A stretch of DNA of 64,000 bases from an uncultured Tateyamaria sp. (GCF_947494755.1 NZ_CANLVZ010000016.1:1-64000); one strand, 5' to 3'; counted from the first letter of the stretch, positions 19,211 through 28,667 are shown. Notes: generated from the sequence alone by a model not told the origin. Made by a program: numbers and translations.

Positions 19211-19903
19211 CTAGTCCGCGTCACACCCCAATGCGCTGGCCAGCGTCGGGACGATGATCTGCCGTTCTTGATCCGGGCTGGGATGCAGCCCATCAGCGGG
19301 TTTCGCAATATGCCGTGGGGCCATGAGCCACCGGGAATATAAATCCACCAGACCAACCTGATGATCCGCAGCCAGCGCCTGATATTGCTGGTAGTGGAGG
19401 TTCAAAAACGGCCGCACAATGCCGCGGAGCCCGAAAGCCGGGTTCATCGTCATCAGCGCGATGCGCGCCTCGGGCACGGCAGCACCCAAGTCATCCAAAA
19501 TCGCGGCATGTTGAGTCCGCGCACGGCTCAGCGGCACACCATCCAAAATGTCAGCGTCATTGATGGCAAATTCCAGCAGAACCACGTCAGGCTGCGCAGC
19601 GATCACATCAGATACAAGCGACTGACCCCAAGCCGACCCCGCTCCCGGTGCCGCGACTCGCCTGACCTCTACGGGGGCATCGCGGCATGCGCTCAACACC
19701 GTCTGCAACTCGTCAGGCCATGGGCTGCGCGCCGTCAGGCTGGTGCCGAACGCAACGATGCGCACCGGCCCGGGCAGAAGGGGCGCTATGGCCACATCAT
19801 TGATCTGCGAGGGCTGCGGGCGGAGGAACACGGCCATCACCGCCACCACCGCGCATGCACCAGCCGCCACACCCCAAGCGCGAGGTCCAAACCGGCGCTT
19901 CAT
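19211..19903 (-). CDS. SGNH/GDSL-family hydrolase
   Basis: A 230-residue exported or membrane-anchored hydrolase: one N-terminal hydrophobic segment (about 9-27), then the SGNH blocks. Block I is VAFGTSLTARSPW, with serine in the GTSLT variant; then EFAINDADILDG (block III N/D) and DGLHPSPDQ (Asp-His of block V). It probably removes or transfers acyl groups on the polysaccharide. Its start overlaps the upstream acetyltransferase stop by four bases, so the two are co-translated; an acetylation/deacetylation pair is an inference. Confidence 0.82.
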   Translation of the reverse strand: MKRRFGPRAWGVAAGACAVVAVMAVFLRPQPSQINDVAIAPLLPGPVRIVAFGTSLTARSPWPDELQTVLSACRDAPVEVRRVAAPGAGSAWGQSLVSDVIAAQPDVVLLEFAINDADILDGVPLSRARTQHAAILDDLGAAVPEARIALMTMNPAFGLRGIVRPFLNLHYQQYQALAADHQVGLVDLYSRWLMAPRHIAKPADGLHPSPDQERQIIVPTLASALGCDAD

Positions 19904-20391
19904 CCATCTTCTGCCATGGCAAGCCTGCTTTCCGTCTCGTCCGCATCCACGAACCGGCCATAGGCCACAACGTCGATATTTTCGCGCAGGACCCGCGCGG
20001 GGTTGCCCGCGACCAGACTGCGCGGCGGAACGGATTTGGTGACAACAGACCCCGCGCCAATCACGCAGTTGTCTCCGATCTCGATACCCGGCAGGATCAT
20101 GCAGCGCCCACCGAGAAAGCAGTTTTGCCCAATCCGTGTATGCACATAAAGGCCGCGGGTGCGGTCATGGGTCAGGATCCGCGCCTCAAAGGCGATGTAG
20201 GAATGCGCGCCGACATGCACACCTTTGGGAAAGGTCCGGTCGAACTTGGCAGAAAGTGAGAACTGCGCGGTGGGATGAATGTCATGCCCCCAGATCCGGG
20301 TCAGATAGTGCCACCTGAGCCGCACAAGCGTATTGCGCACCGCACTCAGCCGATTAAGCCCGGTCGGCCGCTTCTTTTGCAATTCACTCAC
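19900..20391 (-). CDS. Hexapeptide-repeat O-acetyltransferase
   Basis: About 163 residues with left-handed beta-helix repeats: GVHVGAHSYIAFEARILTHD, RIGQNCFLGGRCMILPGIEIGDNCVIGAGSVVT, and the closing LVAGNPARVLREN. This is the colanic-acid/nodulation acetyltransferase group. GTG 20391 with AGGGACA upstream is taken as start; a TTG one codon earlier is equally open. The stop overlaps the SGNH hydrolase start. Third acetyltransferase of the locus. Confidence 0.85.
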   Translation of the reverse strand: MSELQKKRPTGLNRLSAVRNTLVRLRWHYLTRIWGHDIHPTAQFSLSAKFDRTFPKGVHVGAHSYIAFEARILTHDRTRGLYVHTRIGQNCFLGGRCMILPGIEIGDNCVIGAGSVVTKSVPPRSLVAGNPARVLRENIDVVAYGRFVDADETESRLAMAEDG

Positions 20392-20568
20392 CAACTGTCC
20401 CTTTGATCATCACCTCGACCTGTATCGAAATACCGTCAATGCAAACGCCTATCCATGACGGAAGTGCGCCAGACCCGTCTCTTGGTCACAAGAACGCCGG
20501 ATGTTGAAATTTTCGGCAGCAATTGGCCGAAACTCGCAGGACTTGGGCAGTGGAACGCACGAAAATCC

Positions 20569-21303
20569 TCAGCCGCCGCTGCGGTGCAACTTCTTCCACT
20601 GAAAATATCGAAAGCCGTCATTGGCCGCCGTGGTCTGCAACAGCTTGCGGGTTTCGGCCTGATGCTGCGGCGTCGGGCGAAACAGATAGCGTTCGGTCAG
20701 CGAATACTTCTGCAATTCGTCGGGCACGTTGCCTTTGACCCACCCGCGAGTGCGCGGGACGGTCCACATCAGATTGCCTTGGGCGATCTGCCATTGCGCA
20801 AAGCGGATATCGACATACCCTTCGGCCCCGCGCATTGCGGCCAGCGGCGGATAGGTTGTCCCCTTCATCAGCGCGACCCCGGTGCCAAGCCGGGTCACAC
20901 CCCGGATCGACTTCATCCCGCGCCGAAAGTGGTAGTATTTCCACCCCGACGGTGCCTCGGCATCCGGCGACAACCCATGCAGCCCGATCAGGGTAGTGTC
21001 GAAATCCATGTGTTCGGTGAAGGACAGCATGTGCGCCACGTAATCGGCCGGATAGACCAGATCGTCATCCATGGTGAAAATCAAATCGTCCGGGTCAGGC
21101 TGGAAATGGAACTTGCCGACATCCAGCAGATCATCATCGGGGATCACGGTCACGATGCGCTCATTCCCCGCGATCTCATCTGGCACATGTTCAAACTGGT
21201 TGAGGGTGAGGAACAGGCGATCGACCTGCGGCAGAACCGCTTGGATGTTGTGCAGCATCAGGTCTCTGCGTCGAGGGAAAGAGGCCATATGCGCCCTGAT
21301 CAT
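20569..21303 (-). CDS. Glycosyltransferase family 2-like protein
   Basis: About 244 residues with a GT-A-like core. An N-terminal RRDLMLHNIQAVLPQVDRLFLTLN precedes a DXD-type metal motif in LIFTMDDDLVYPADYV (near residues 75-90), and later LGTGVALMKG and VDIRFAQW. This divergent GT2 type is common in marine bacteria. Start is uncertain: ATG 21303, or GTG 21312, which leaves only three bases after the stop of the RES toxin gene. The closeness suggests read-through from the toxin operon, though its function belongs with the polysaccharide genes. Confidence 0.72.
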   Translation of the reverse strand: MIRAHMASFPRRRDLMLHNIQAVLPQVDRLFLTLNQFEHVPDEIAGNERIVTVIPDDDLLDVGKFHFQPDPDDLIFTMDDDLVYPADYVAHMLSFTEHMDFDTTLIGLHGLSPDAEAPSGWKYYHFRRGMKSIRGVTRLGTGVALMKGTTYPPLAAMRGAEGYVDIRFAQWQIAQGNLMWTVPRTRGWVKGNVPDELQKYSLTERYLFRPTPQHQAETRKLLQTTAANDGFRYFQWKKLHRSGG

Positions 21304-21315
21304 GGGCCGCACTTA

Positions 21316-22008
21316 TCAAAGGACACGGAACACCTCGCCCCGGCTGGCGTCGCGGACCAGATCGACACGGGCCCCGTTCCAATGGTAGTCCAAATGCCGC
21401 CCTTGCACCGGATGGCGTGCAAGATCGGGATAGAACAGGCCCACACAAGTGCCCTCACCGCGCACACTCGGATACACGATCCCGTCACCGTTTTCCCGCC
21501 GCACCTGCGCGGCAAAGGCTTGCGCGGCGCTGTAGTCATCGGGGTCAAGCAGGTCAGCCGGGGCCGTGTCGCGCAGATCAACCAGCCGCGCATCAACACC
21601 CAGGACCAGTTCACGAAACTGCGACGTCCAGCCGGGGGGCTGCGCCGTCTGCGCCATGAATTGCGCGTGGTGAAAAATCGTTTCGTGCACTGCCGTGTCA
21701 AAGTCGCTGGCCACATACAGCACACCCAAGCGCCCGTCCGAGAACCGACTGGGGCGATCCGGGCTGGTATGCGTGAACGGGGCCATGAGGTAACTCGCCC
21801 CCGGACCACTGACGCGGCGCGCCGGGGGAACAAGATCAAGGTTGCCAATCGTGTCCATCACCCGGGGATTCGTCTTTTGCTCGGCTGAAATCAGCAGCGG
21901 CCAGTCTTCGGGGTCCGCAATGTCTTCGAACAGATCAATCGGGGGGAAACTGCTGCGCACAATCCGCACGCCTGCGTCCCACTCCACATGGGCCGCAGGC
22001 AACGTCAC
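21316..22008 (-). CDS. RES-domain toxin (NAD-degrading type)
   Basis: A 230-residue RES-domain protein. Characterised relatives (MbcT, Res) destroy NAD+; ParT modifies Prs. The fold-marking motif SRFSDGRLGVLYVASDFDTAVHET is present at mid-protein, with R, S, Y and E residues of the family pocket, and a later GDGIVYPSVRG. The start is GTG 22008, overlapping the antitoxin stop as GTGA; a longer in-frame reading lies inside the antitoxin gene and is rejected. Antitoxin first, toxin second is the usual Xre/RES order. Confidence 0.88.
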   Translation of the reverse strand: MTLPAAHVEWDAGVRIVRSSFPPIDLFEDIADPEDWPLLISAEQKTNPRVMDTIGNLDLVPPARRVSGPGASYLMAPFTHTSPDRPSRFSDGRLGVLYVASDFDTAVHETIFHHAQFMAQTAQPPGWTSQFRELVLGVDARLVDLRDTAPADLLDPDDYSAAQAFAAQVRRENGDGIVYPSVRGEGTCVGLFYPDLARHPVQGRHLDYHWNGARVDLVRDASRGEVFRVL

Positions 22009-22415
22009 CAGGCCCCACGCTCCGCATCCAAATAGCGGCGCACACGCATCAGGTCGGTCAACTCGCCCCCCAGCATCACCTGCAGCGCAGGTTGGCCAAA
22101 GGCCGCATTCGGGGCCTTGACCCAAGCATAGACGCGGGCGGGATCGACAAAGATCAGGCGCAGCGCCTTGTGAATGCCTATGATATTGGACAGGCGTGCC
22201 TTGGTGTCGCGATCCATCCGCCCCGGCTGCCCCGCTTTCCACCGCCGATAGGTGCGCACCGGCAGGTCAAGCAAAGTCGCCGCCTCTTCATCCGTAATTT
22301 GCCATTTGGCAAACAGATTGACGACAGCGCGCAGCATCGCCCCCGCTTCTGCATCCGTAATTGGATCAGCAGTAAACGCCTGCGCTTTGGTTTCGAGAGG
22401 TTGCAAGGACATCAT
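22005..22415 (-). CDS. Xre/MbcA/ParS-type antitoxin (DUF2384 domain)
   Basis: About 136 residues. The N-terminal part carries a helix-turn-helix (ITDEEAATLLDLPVRTYRRWKAG) and the C-terminal part the toxin-binding domain with RLSNIIGIHKALRLIF and the closing MLGGELTDLMRVRRYL, typical of DUF2384. Start is ATG 22415 or the adjacent ATG 22412, both behind AAAGAG. It neutralises the RES toxin encoded next and should repress its own promoter through the dyads at 22448-22459 and, inside the gene, 22298-22313. Confidence 0.9.
   Translation of the reverse strand: MMSLQPLETKAQAFTADPITDAEAGAMLRAVVNLFAKWQITDEEAATLLDLPVRTYRRWKAGQPGRMDRDTKARLSNIIGIHKALRLIFVDPARVYAWVKAPNAAFGQPALQVMLGGELTDLMRVRRYLDAERGAW
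22298..22313. promoter_or_regulatory. Intragenic operator-like dyad TTTGCCA-TT-TGGCAAA
   Basis: Perfect 7-bp inverted arms separated by two bases, lying within the antitoxin coding sequence. The central 12 bases are identical to the dyad in the promoter at 22448-22459. Two copies about 150 bp apart would allow looping or cooperative binding by the antitoxin. It also encodes part of the antitoxin (FAKWQI), so chance cannot be excluded. Confidence 0.5.
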
Positions 22416-22439
22416 AATCTCTTTTTGGCATTTATTTAT

Positions 22440-22467
22440 AATATAGCTGCCATTTGGCAATGTGCAA
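22440..22467 (-). promoter_or_regulatory. Antitoxin-toxin promoter with operator in the spacer
   Basis: On the minus strand, -35 TTGCAC (22467-22462) and -10 TATATT (22445-22440) are 16 bases apart. The inverted repeat TGCCA-NN-TGGCA (22448-22459) fills the spacer. Repressor bound there would block RNA polymerase directly. On the other strand a perfect TATAAT (22470-22475) lies close by, so the same site could influence the 22568 gene. Confidence 0.65.
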
Positions 22468-22567
22468 TTTATAATTTAGAGCACCCTTATAAATCTCAGT
22501 TGCAATACCGCGCGGCTTTCGTACCTTTGCGCCATTCTTCAAACCCTTTTGAAAAGAGACCGGATCG

Positions 22568-25500
22568 ATGAAAACCTGGGCCGACTTGAGTGACGCACAG
22601 CAAACATTCATCACACGCTACCTCAAGAAAAGCGTCAAAGATCTGTTCCGCAAACGCGAGAAATCAGCGACGAACAAGGCCATCATCGGGGCATATGGCA
22701 ATTACCTCGACCTCAAGAAGCTGTTTGACGACAGCGCCGTGCAGGTGCCCGACGACTACCCGCAGCGCGCGCCGATCATGGCGCTGGCCGACACCGCAGA
22801 TACCACGCACAGGGCGGGAAAATTCGATCAGGCCGCGGCCATCATCACCCCCGCAATTCCACAAATGGAACAGTTGCGGCGCGACTTGACGGATGCTGCC
22901 GATGCGGCTCGCAGCGCGGTTGTGCCCGCAGGTGAGGACGGGTTTGCCCAGTCCGACAAGGACGAAATCGAAACCGCCCGCCGGGTGATCCTGCAGCTTT
23001 TGGCCGACCCCTTGCCGACACAAGAGGCAATGACAGCAGCAAGTGCCGCCAAGCCAGATTATGACCGCGCCGTGCGCGCCGCGACTGAGGCGATGGCGGA
23101 TTTACTGGCGGCAACCTCCGCACTCGCGCAGGCCAAGACGCTCTGCGCGGCGATGCTGGCCGCCGCTGGTAGTCTTGACCCGACGCCTTATGCCTCAACA
23201 CCCCAAGGGGCTGCATTGGCCGCCGCCGTGCAGACCGCCCAAGCGTTGCAACGCGAAGTCGCCTCTGTCCCCATGGATGACATCAAGTCAATGCGCGCTT
23301 TGACTGCCAAACTTGAGGACTTCCACACCGCTGACGAGGTCACGCAACTGGCCGCCGCTGCGCTGCTGGCCCTGACGACTGCGGTGACCCACCAGTTCGA
23401 ACAGGTCCGTGCCAGTCTTGAAACCGGGCGCGATGCCGATCTTTCGCGGTTCAGCGGCGAGGCTGAATTCGCGCAGATGACCACGCTCCAGACCCAGATC
23501 AAGGACGACCTCGCCTTTATCAACACGCAGCTTGCATCACGCGATGCGGACGACCTCAGTGCCTTGACCACCCGCATAGACGAGGCCGCCAGGCGGGCTG
23601 TTGATCTCGATACGCTGCAACGCACCGTGGGCGTGCGCATGGCAAAGGCGGATCTGGCCAGCAAAGGGGCCAAAGAGGCGCATCAGGACGGCATCCTGCG
23701 CTTGATGGATTCAAATAAGGTTGCCGCAGACAAAGTCGTCGCCAGCCTTGAACGCAACGCCGCCCTCTTGGGGGGACAGCCCGCCACGCCGGACTTCTTG
23801 CGTGCCAAAAAGGGCGAAGTGGAGACATTGCAGGGCGAATACGAGGCCGCCAACGCAGCCAATACCGCTGCAAGCGTCGAGTACAACCGATTGGACGGTC
23901 TGGAACAGGCCCGCATCCAGGAACTCCGCCAACTTGTTGGGCAGATCAACGCGACGGCGCCCCCGATCCCGACCAACCTGATGGACGATTACAACGACTT
24001 GCGCACTGACGTGCAGCAACTGGGAACCCTCAAGGCGACGGCCCTGACGGACCATCAGGCCAAGTACGCCGCCCTGACAACGAAGGTCGCCGAACTTAAT
24101 CAGGCCAAAACCGTTTTGGCTGCGGCCACAACGCAGCGCACCATGCTGGATGCAATCACCTTCGGGCCCTTGTCCCCCGTCGCGGGTCGTCCGATCCCGG
24201 ATGACATGGTGGCGGATGTCGTCGATCTATTTGACACCAACCCTGCCCTTGCCACGCAAACCTGCCGCCTCGCCGCCACCGCCAAAGACCCCAAAAAGCT
24301 TGCGGAAACGGCAGTCTATCTGGCTGGCCAATGTGAAACCGGGTTCGAATGGCAACCGCCCGATGGACCAGACGGCGTCACCCCGCCCACCAAAAGCATG
24401 AACACCGGGGCTGCCAATAACTACGCCAAGCAGTTGCTGAACCGGGTGGCCTATTTTGGGCCCGACTTTGCCGATCAGGCCCAGGACGCGATTGCGCGCG
24501 GCATCCCGTTTGAACAGAACACCATCTTGCGCGCCGCCGGATCCGTGACGCCCAAACAGACCGCAGGTCTGCGCGCCACAGAGGCGGCGGGCGCCATGAT
24601 GGAAAAGACCGTCAACGCCGACGGCGACACCGTGGTGAAACTCGCGCTGGACGGTGACGCGTTCAAGGACGTGCTTGACCGGCAAAAGTTCTCTGCGGAT
24701 GGGCAATTCCAGCCGTCGGCGATGATGAACGCCGAGATGGACAAGCTGGCCGCCTTCTTTGGCGACCCAACGGAGGGGGCGACCCGGCGGGCCGAAGCCG
24801 AAGCGATCCTGAATTCCGTAACATCCGTTCCCGCCTCCCCCGCCGCGCGGGATCTGATGCACAAATCGATGGGCATTCCGCTGGCCGATTTCGACGATCC
24901 GGCAAAGGCGGACGAGGTCAAGGAAAAGATTCAGCAAGGCATCCTGAAGTCGATGGTCACCCCCGTGGCCCAGGCCGATGTGGGCTCCTGCTTTGCGACG
25001 GCACCGCTGCGCAAGATGCGCGATGACGATCCGCTTGCGGTAATGGAGATGTACCGCGACATCGCCACCACCGGCACGTTCAAGCCCAAGCAGGGCCGCC
25101 CGCTTCCCGCCGTGGTCAACATCCCGCCGGGTGATGATCCGTTAACGCGCAGTCTGGAATACTCGGTGGCCGCCGCCGGTGCCCGCCTCGCCTCCAGCCG
25201 CGAACGGACCAACATCAATGCGGCCGTCTTCGGAATGCGCGATCCCACAGCCCCCTCCCTGATGAACGTGGGCAGCGTCTTGGACAGCGCGGACTGGACC
25301 ACGCTGCAACCCCAACTCCTGCAGGCGGTCGCGGGTGGGTTTTCCTTCACCTATGACCCGCTGGCCAATGCCTCCGGCACATCCAATGACGGCTCTTCGG
25401 ACAAGGGCTTCATGCGGATGATCGAGGCGGACACTCAAAAGCCGATCCTATCTCAGGCGGAATTCATCGCTTTCATCAAACGCAAATCGACCGAGGCCGT

Positions 25501-26428
25501 CACCGCCGCAGGGTTGCCGGACACAGACCGCGACAAGGTACTTGCCTATATCGACGACCCGGCCTTCGTCGCCAGCGTCGACCGAATGGCCGGGCCCAGC
25601 AAGCCCTGGGACATGAGCTTTGGCGGGTTCGGGGACGAAGCGGGCGATGCGCTGTTCGGGCATGGCGGCACCAAGCGCAGCACCGATCTGGTCAGCAAAG
25701 ACAGCTCCGACACGACCGGCGACCGGGCGATCAAAGTACTCAAGAGCCTTGGCGGACTCAGCAATCAGGGCATGACAATGGTGGCGACCAGAGGAATGCA
25801 CTCGTTCAACGCATTGCCGCCCGAAGGGGCCTACAAGGCGCTGCTGACGGGTGACGTCGATGCCAATATTCAGTCCATGCTTGTCGAACCGGGGCGTAAG
25901 ATCGCTACCACCAAACTGCCCAGGGACAGGGCCGTCTACCTCTATGACAAACAGATGGAGGCGACGCTGAACCAGGTCAGCACCGATGCAGAACGCAATC
26001 TGGTGCGGGCGGCCTTTGGTAATCGACCCACGACAGACATGACCCCGGCTGAACTCGAAAGCCATATCAGCACTCAACTGGATGCAGTCAAAACAGCGCG
26101 CGCCGACGCCGCAGCGCAGGCTTGGGCCAGCGCGCAAACCACCGCACCTTCGGCCACAGAGCTCAACGCCAAGAAGCTGGCAGAGAAAACCGCCCAAGAC
26201 GAACGCTTCACCAAGCTCGCGACCCGAACGCTCACCCAGGAACTGGGGGTGCCCGAATTTGTGGTTGCGGATCCCAATTGGGGCAGCGAGGGGGACCACA
26301 ACCTGTTTGTCATCGCACCCGACCCCCTGACAGGCGAACCCAAACTGTGGCAAAAGTCAGTGATGTCGGGGGGCCTCTGGCCTCTGGGCGATGACTGGCT
26401 GAAAGCAAACTGGCGCGTCGAAGACTGA
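22568..26428 (+). CDS. Large uncharacterised protein with coiled-coil N-terminal half and papain-like Cys/His signature
   Basis: A 1286-residue protein of unknown function with no signal peptide. Residues about 60-560 are alanine-rich and helical, probably coiled coil. The C-terminal half has a cysteine in QADVGSCFATAP (Cys808) and, near the end, ADPNWGSEGDHNLF (Asp1235, Asn1237, His1244) followed by APDPLTGEPKLW. A G-S-C-x-A box with a late His and Asn/Asp is what papain-like cysteine peptidases show, so a protease or transglutaminase-like enzyme is inferred. Its closeness to T6SS genes makes a secreted effector possible. A small gene follows 32 bases downstream. Confidence 0.75.
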   Translation: MKTWADLSDAQQTFITRYLKKSVKDLFRKREKSATNKAIIGAYGNYLDLKKLFDDSAVQVPDDYPQRAPIMALADTADTTHRAGKFDQAAAIITPAIPQMEQLRRDLTDAADAARSAVVPAGEDGFAQSDKDEIETARRVILQLLADPLPTQEAMTAASAAKPDYDRAVRAATEAMADLLAATSALAQAKTLCAAMLAAAGSLDPTPYASTPQGAALAAAVQTAQALQREVASVPMDDIKSMRALTAKLEDFHTADEVTQLAAAALLALTTAVTHQFEQVRASLETGRDADLSRFSGEAEFAQMTTLQTQIKDDLAFINTQLASRDADDLSALTTRIDEAARRAVDLDTLQRTVGVRMAKADLASKGAKEAHQDGILRLMDSNKVAADKVVASLERNAALLGGQPATPDFLRAKKGEVETLQGEYEAANAANTAASVEYNRLDGLEQARIQELRQLVGQINATAPPIPTNLMDDYNDLRTDVQQLGTLKATALTDHQAKYAALTTKVAELNQAKTVLAAATTQRTMLDAITFGPLSPVAGRPIPDDMVADVVDLFDTNPALATQTCRLAATAKDPKKLAETAVYLAGQCETGFEWQPPDGPDGVTPPTKSMNTGAANNYAKQLLNRVAYFGPDFADQAQDAIARGIPFEQNTILRAAGSVTPKQTAGLRATEAAGAMMEKTVNADGDTVVKLALDGDAFKDVLDRQKFSADGQFQPSAMMNAEMDKLAAFFGDPTEGATRRAEAEAILNSVTSVPASPAARDLMHKSMGIPLADFDDPAKADEVKEKIQQGILKSMVTPVAQADVGSCFATAPLRKMRDDDPLAVMEMYRDIATTGTFKPKQGRPLPAVVNIPPGDDPLTRSLEYSVAAAGARLASSRERTNINAAVFGMRDPTAPSLMNVGSVLDSADWTTLQPQLLQAVAGGFSFTYDPLANASGTSNDGSSDKGFMRMIEADTQKPILSQAEFIAFIKRKSTEAVTAAGLPDTDRDKVLAYIDDPAFVASVDRMAGPSKPWDMSFGGFGDEAGDALFGHGGTKRSTDLVSKDSSDTTGDRAIKVLKSLGGLSNQGMTMVATRGMHSFNALPPEGAYKALLTGDVDANIQSMLVEPGRKIATTKLPRDRAVYLYDKQMEATLNQVSTDAERNLVRAAFGNRPTTDMTPAELESHISTQLDAVKTARADAAAQAWASAQTTAPSATELNAKKLAEKTAQDERFTKLATRTLTQELGVPEFVVADPNWGSEGDHNLFVIAPDPLTGEPKLWQKSVMSGGLWPLGDDWLKANWRVED

Positions 26429-26460
26429 TGCCAACACTTGAACTCGAAAGGTAGCCAAAC

Positions 26461-26904
26461 GTGGACCTTCCCCCGATCGACCTGATGCTAGATATGACCG
26501 GCGCGCCCATGGTGCGGGTCGATACCGCGCAGGAATATACCGATATCGCGGCCCTCTTTGGGGACGTGCCGGCATTGCAGCAACCTGCCAACGCCGAAAC
26601 CGCAGCCAAGGCGGTGAACCACCTCGCCGAGGGGTTCAACTTTGGGGTCATCCTTGACCCGCAAACCTTCAGCACCGCGTATTTCGAACGCTACGACGCC
26701 GAGGAAGACGCCGAATGGCAGCAAGGGCAAAGCCGCCTACGGGACTTTGGCAAGCCGGACCTGTCACACCTGACCCCGCCGCAAGTCAGCGACGGCACCC
26801 TCGTGTTCTTCGCCGATGACAAGTATCTGGGGCTGGCCTACCGGGTGACGATGCCGTTTGACACGACCATCCCCGACTACCAGCCCGTGCCGATGGGCAA
26901 CTAG
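26461..26904 (+). CDS. Uncharacterised 147-residue partner of the large protein
   Basis: A soluble acidic protein (GTG start, AAAGG upstream) with no signal peptide or membrane segment and no family recognised. It is transcribed directly after the 1286-residue putative protease with a 32-base gap, so it may be a chaperone, adaptor or immunity protein for it. It ends one base before the stop of the convergent gene. Composition matches its neighbours. Confidence 0.65.
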   Translation: MDLPPIDLMLDMTGAPMVRVDTAQEYTDIAALFGDVPALQQPANAETAAKAVNHLAEGFNFGVILDPQTFSTAYFERYDAEEDAEWQQGQSRLRDFGKPDLSHLTPPQVSDGTLVFFADDKYLGLAYRVTMPFDTTIPDYQPVPMGN

Positions 26905-26905
26905 G

Positions 26906-28486
26906 TTACGCCGCCTTTGCCAGCACCGCATCCACTTCGGCCAAGGCCGATGTGGCCGTGCCGGTCACACTGACGGTGGTAAAGCCGTTATTGGCGTCCA
27001 CATCCTTGAAGAACGGAGTCTGCAACTCGGACTGATACTCGGCCAGCACCTTGCGGGCATCGCCCTTGAGGGTCTCACGGCGGGCGCCATCCGGCTCGAC
27101 CACCAGCGCTTCCAGTGCAGCCTCAAGCCGATCATCCAGCGACTCCAGATATGAGAACAGCGCCTTGGTGTCGTTGGCCATACCCGCGAACTCCTCGCCC
27201 TGACACACAGCCAGAATGGCGTTTTGCAGCTTCATCATCTCGGACTGCAACTGGGTGCGGGCCTTGGACCAGCCAAGGCGGGCGCGCACGAAGGGCACTA
27301 CGTCTGCCGGAATATCCTTTTCGGCATCGGTCTGCTCCGCCGCTTCGCCCTCGGCGATCAGTTTCTCAAGGCCGGGAACAACCTTCATCCCGTCCACAAA
27401 GGCACCCGTGTCCCCTTTTTCGGTAAAGAACGCCCAAGCGGCGCGCATCTTGCTGACGTCACCCATGTTGCGCTCAAGCAGGTTCATCACCGCAGGTTCA
27501 AGACGGGCACGGGCCGCGTTCCAGGCCTGACCGTCTTCGCTCGCATTTGGATCAGCAGCCTGTTCAGACGTCGGTTCGGGGCTCGCGGCCTCTTCGGACG
27601 GGGCCGCTTTGGTCTGCGCAGCAGAGACTTTGGTGATCGCCTCGCCCAAGGCTTTGGCCGTGGCCGCCGCTTTGGCAAAATCACCGCTTTCGATCTGGGT
27701 CAGCAACGCGGCATGGGCGGTTTCCAAACGGGTCTTGCCGTCGCCGTCCTGCAGTCCTTCGATCCGCTTGCCAAGGTTGGTTGCAGCGGTCTGCAACTTC
27801 ATCGCCATCGGATCGGCAGATGGCGGAGGGGGTGGCGGCGGTGCCGCAGCCTCTGCACCGTTGCCAAGTTTCGCAATGGCCTGTTCCAGCTTGCCCATCG
27901 TCGCATCGGCGGTGTCCAAATCCCCGCCCTTCAACGCAACGATAGCCGATTTGTACCCTTTGGCGAGCGGGGCCTGCGCCGCACTTGGCGCACCCTTGAT
28001 CGCACCCTGCAATGCCACGGCACGGGCTTTCAGCGCGTCGACACGTTCGGCGTCATCATTGCCCGACTCCGCCGGTGCAGCGTCCTCGACAACATCCGCG
28101 TCATCCGCGTCCATTTCAGGATCGGCGGGCAGATCCTCGATATCCTCTTCGAGCACATTGCCGTCTGCATCCAGAACGATCACGTTCATGGGGCATTTTT
28201 CAAGCTTGAGGTATTTCTTGAGCTTCTTGGCCATCTGCGGCAGTTCGCGGGTGCAGGTCAGCGACATGACCCGTCCCGTACTTTCCACCGTTCCAAAGCC
28301 CAGCTTGGTGCCTTCGCTCTCGGCGCGCGCCTCGCGGCCAATGACCTCAGGCTTTTTCTTGCGGTCGATATAGAACACATCGTCCTGCGGCGATCCGGCA
28401 GGGCAGTAGGCAAAGGACATGGCGCGCTTTTTTGACAGCTTCACCATCTTTTTCAGTTCGCCGCCCCGAAGTGACGTATCACCCAT
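26906..28486 (-). CDS. Uncharacterised acidic helical-repeat protein
   Basis: A 526-residue cytoplasmic-type protein; family not recognised. An N-terminal domain of about 110 residues (LSKKRAMSFAYCPAG through KYLKLEKCPMNVIVLD) is followed by an acidic linker, a proline run (APPPPPPP) and several helical segments with related pattern (LQGAIKGA, LEQAIAKLG, LGEAITKV), so degenerate helical repeats are likely. ATG 28486 is chosen: GGGA sits eight bases upstream, and two nearer ATGs are crowded by it. It is convergent with the putative protease operon. Role unknown; a scaffold or adaptor is a guess. Confidence 0.7.
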   Translation of the reverse strand: MGDTSLRGGELKKMVKLSKKRAMSFAYCPAGSPQDDVFYIDRKKKPEVIGREARAESEGTKLGFGTVESTGRVMSLTCTRELPQMAKKLKKYLKLEKCPMNVIVLDADGNVLEEDIEDLPADPEMDADDADVVEDAAPAESGNDDAERVDALKARAVALQGAIKGAPSAAQAPLAKGYKSAIVALKGGDLDTADATMGKLEQAIAKLGNGAEAAAPPPPPPPSADPMAMKLQTAATNLGKRIEGLQDGDGKTRLETAHAALLTQIESGDFAKAAATAKALGEAITKVSAAQTKAAPSEEAASPEPTSEQAADPNASEDGQAWNAARARLEPAVMNLLERNMGDVSKMRAAWAFFTEKGDTGAFVDGMKVVPGLEKLIAEGEAAEQTDAEKDIPADVVPFVRARLGWSKARTQLQSEMMKLQNAILAVCQGEEFAGMANDTKALFSYLESLDDRLEAALEALVVEPDGARRETLKGDARKVLAEYQSELQTPFFKDVDANNGFTTVSVTGTATSALAEVDAVLAKAA

Positions 28487-28667
28487 ACCCATCATTCCCT
28501 TCTTGTGATCGGCCCCGTTTGCCAAGGCTCGGATGTAAACGATTTTCCCGCAGGGGATAAACTGCAATATCTTTGTGCGGACAGCCTACATCATTCGATG
28601 CGCCTGACAAATCCAAAGGCAGGTCGATTTTGATTTATCATGTGGGCTTCAGCGGCAGCGCACGGGC

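Noticed and set aside
20455-21888. 477-codon plus-strand frame across the glycosyltransferase and RES toxin
   Set aside because: It spans two recognised minus-strand genes and has no recognisable domain.
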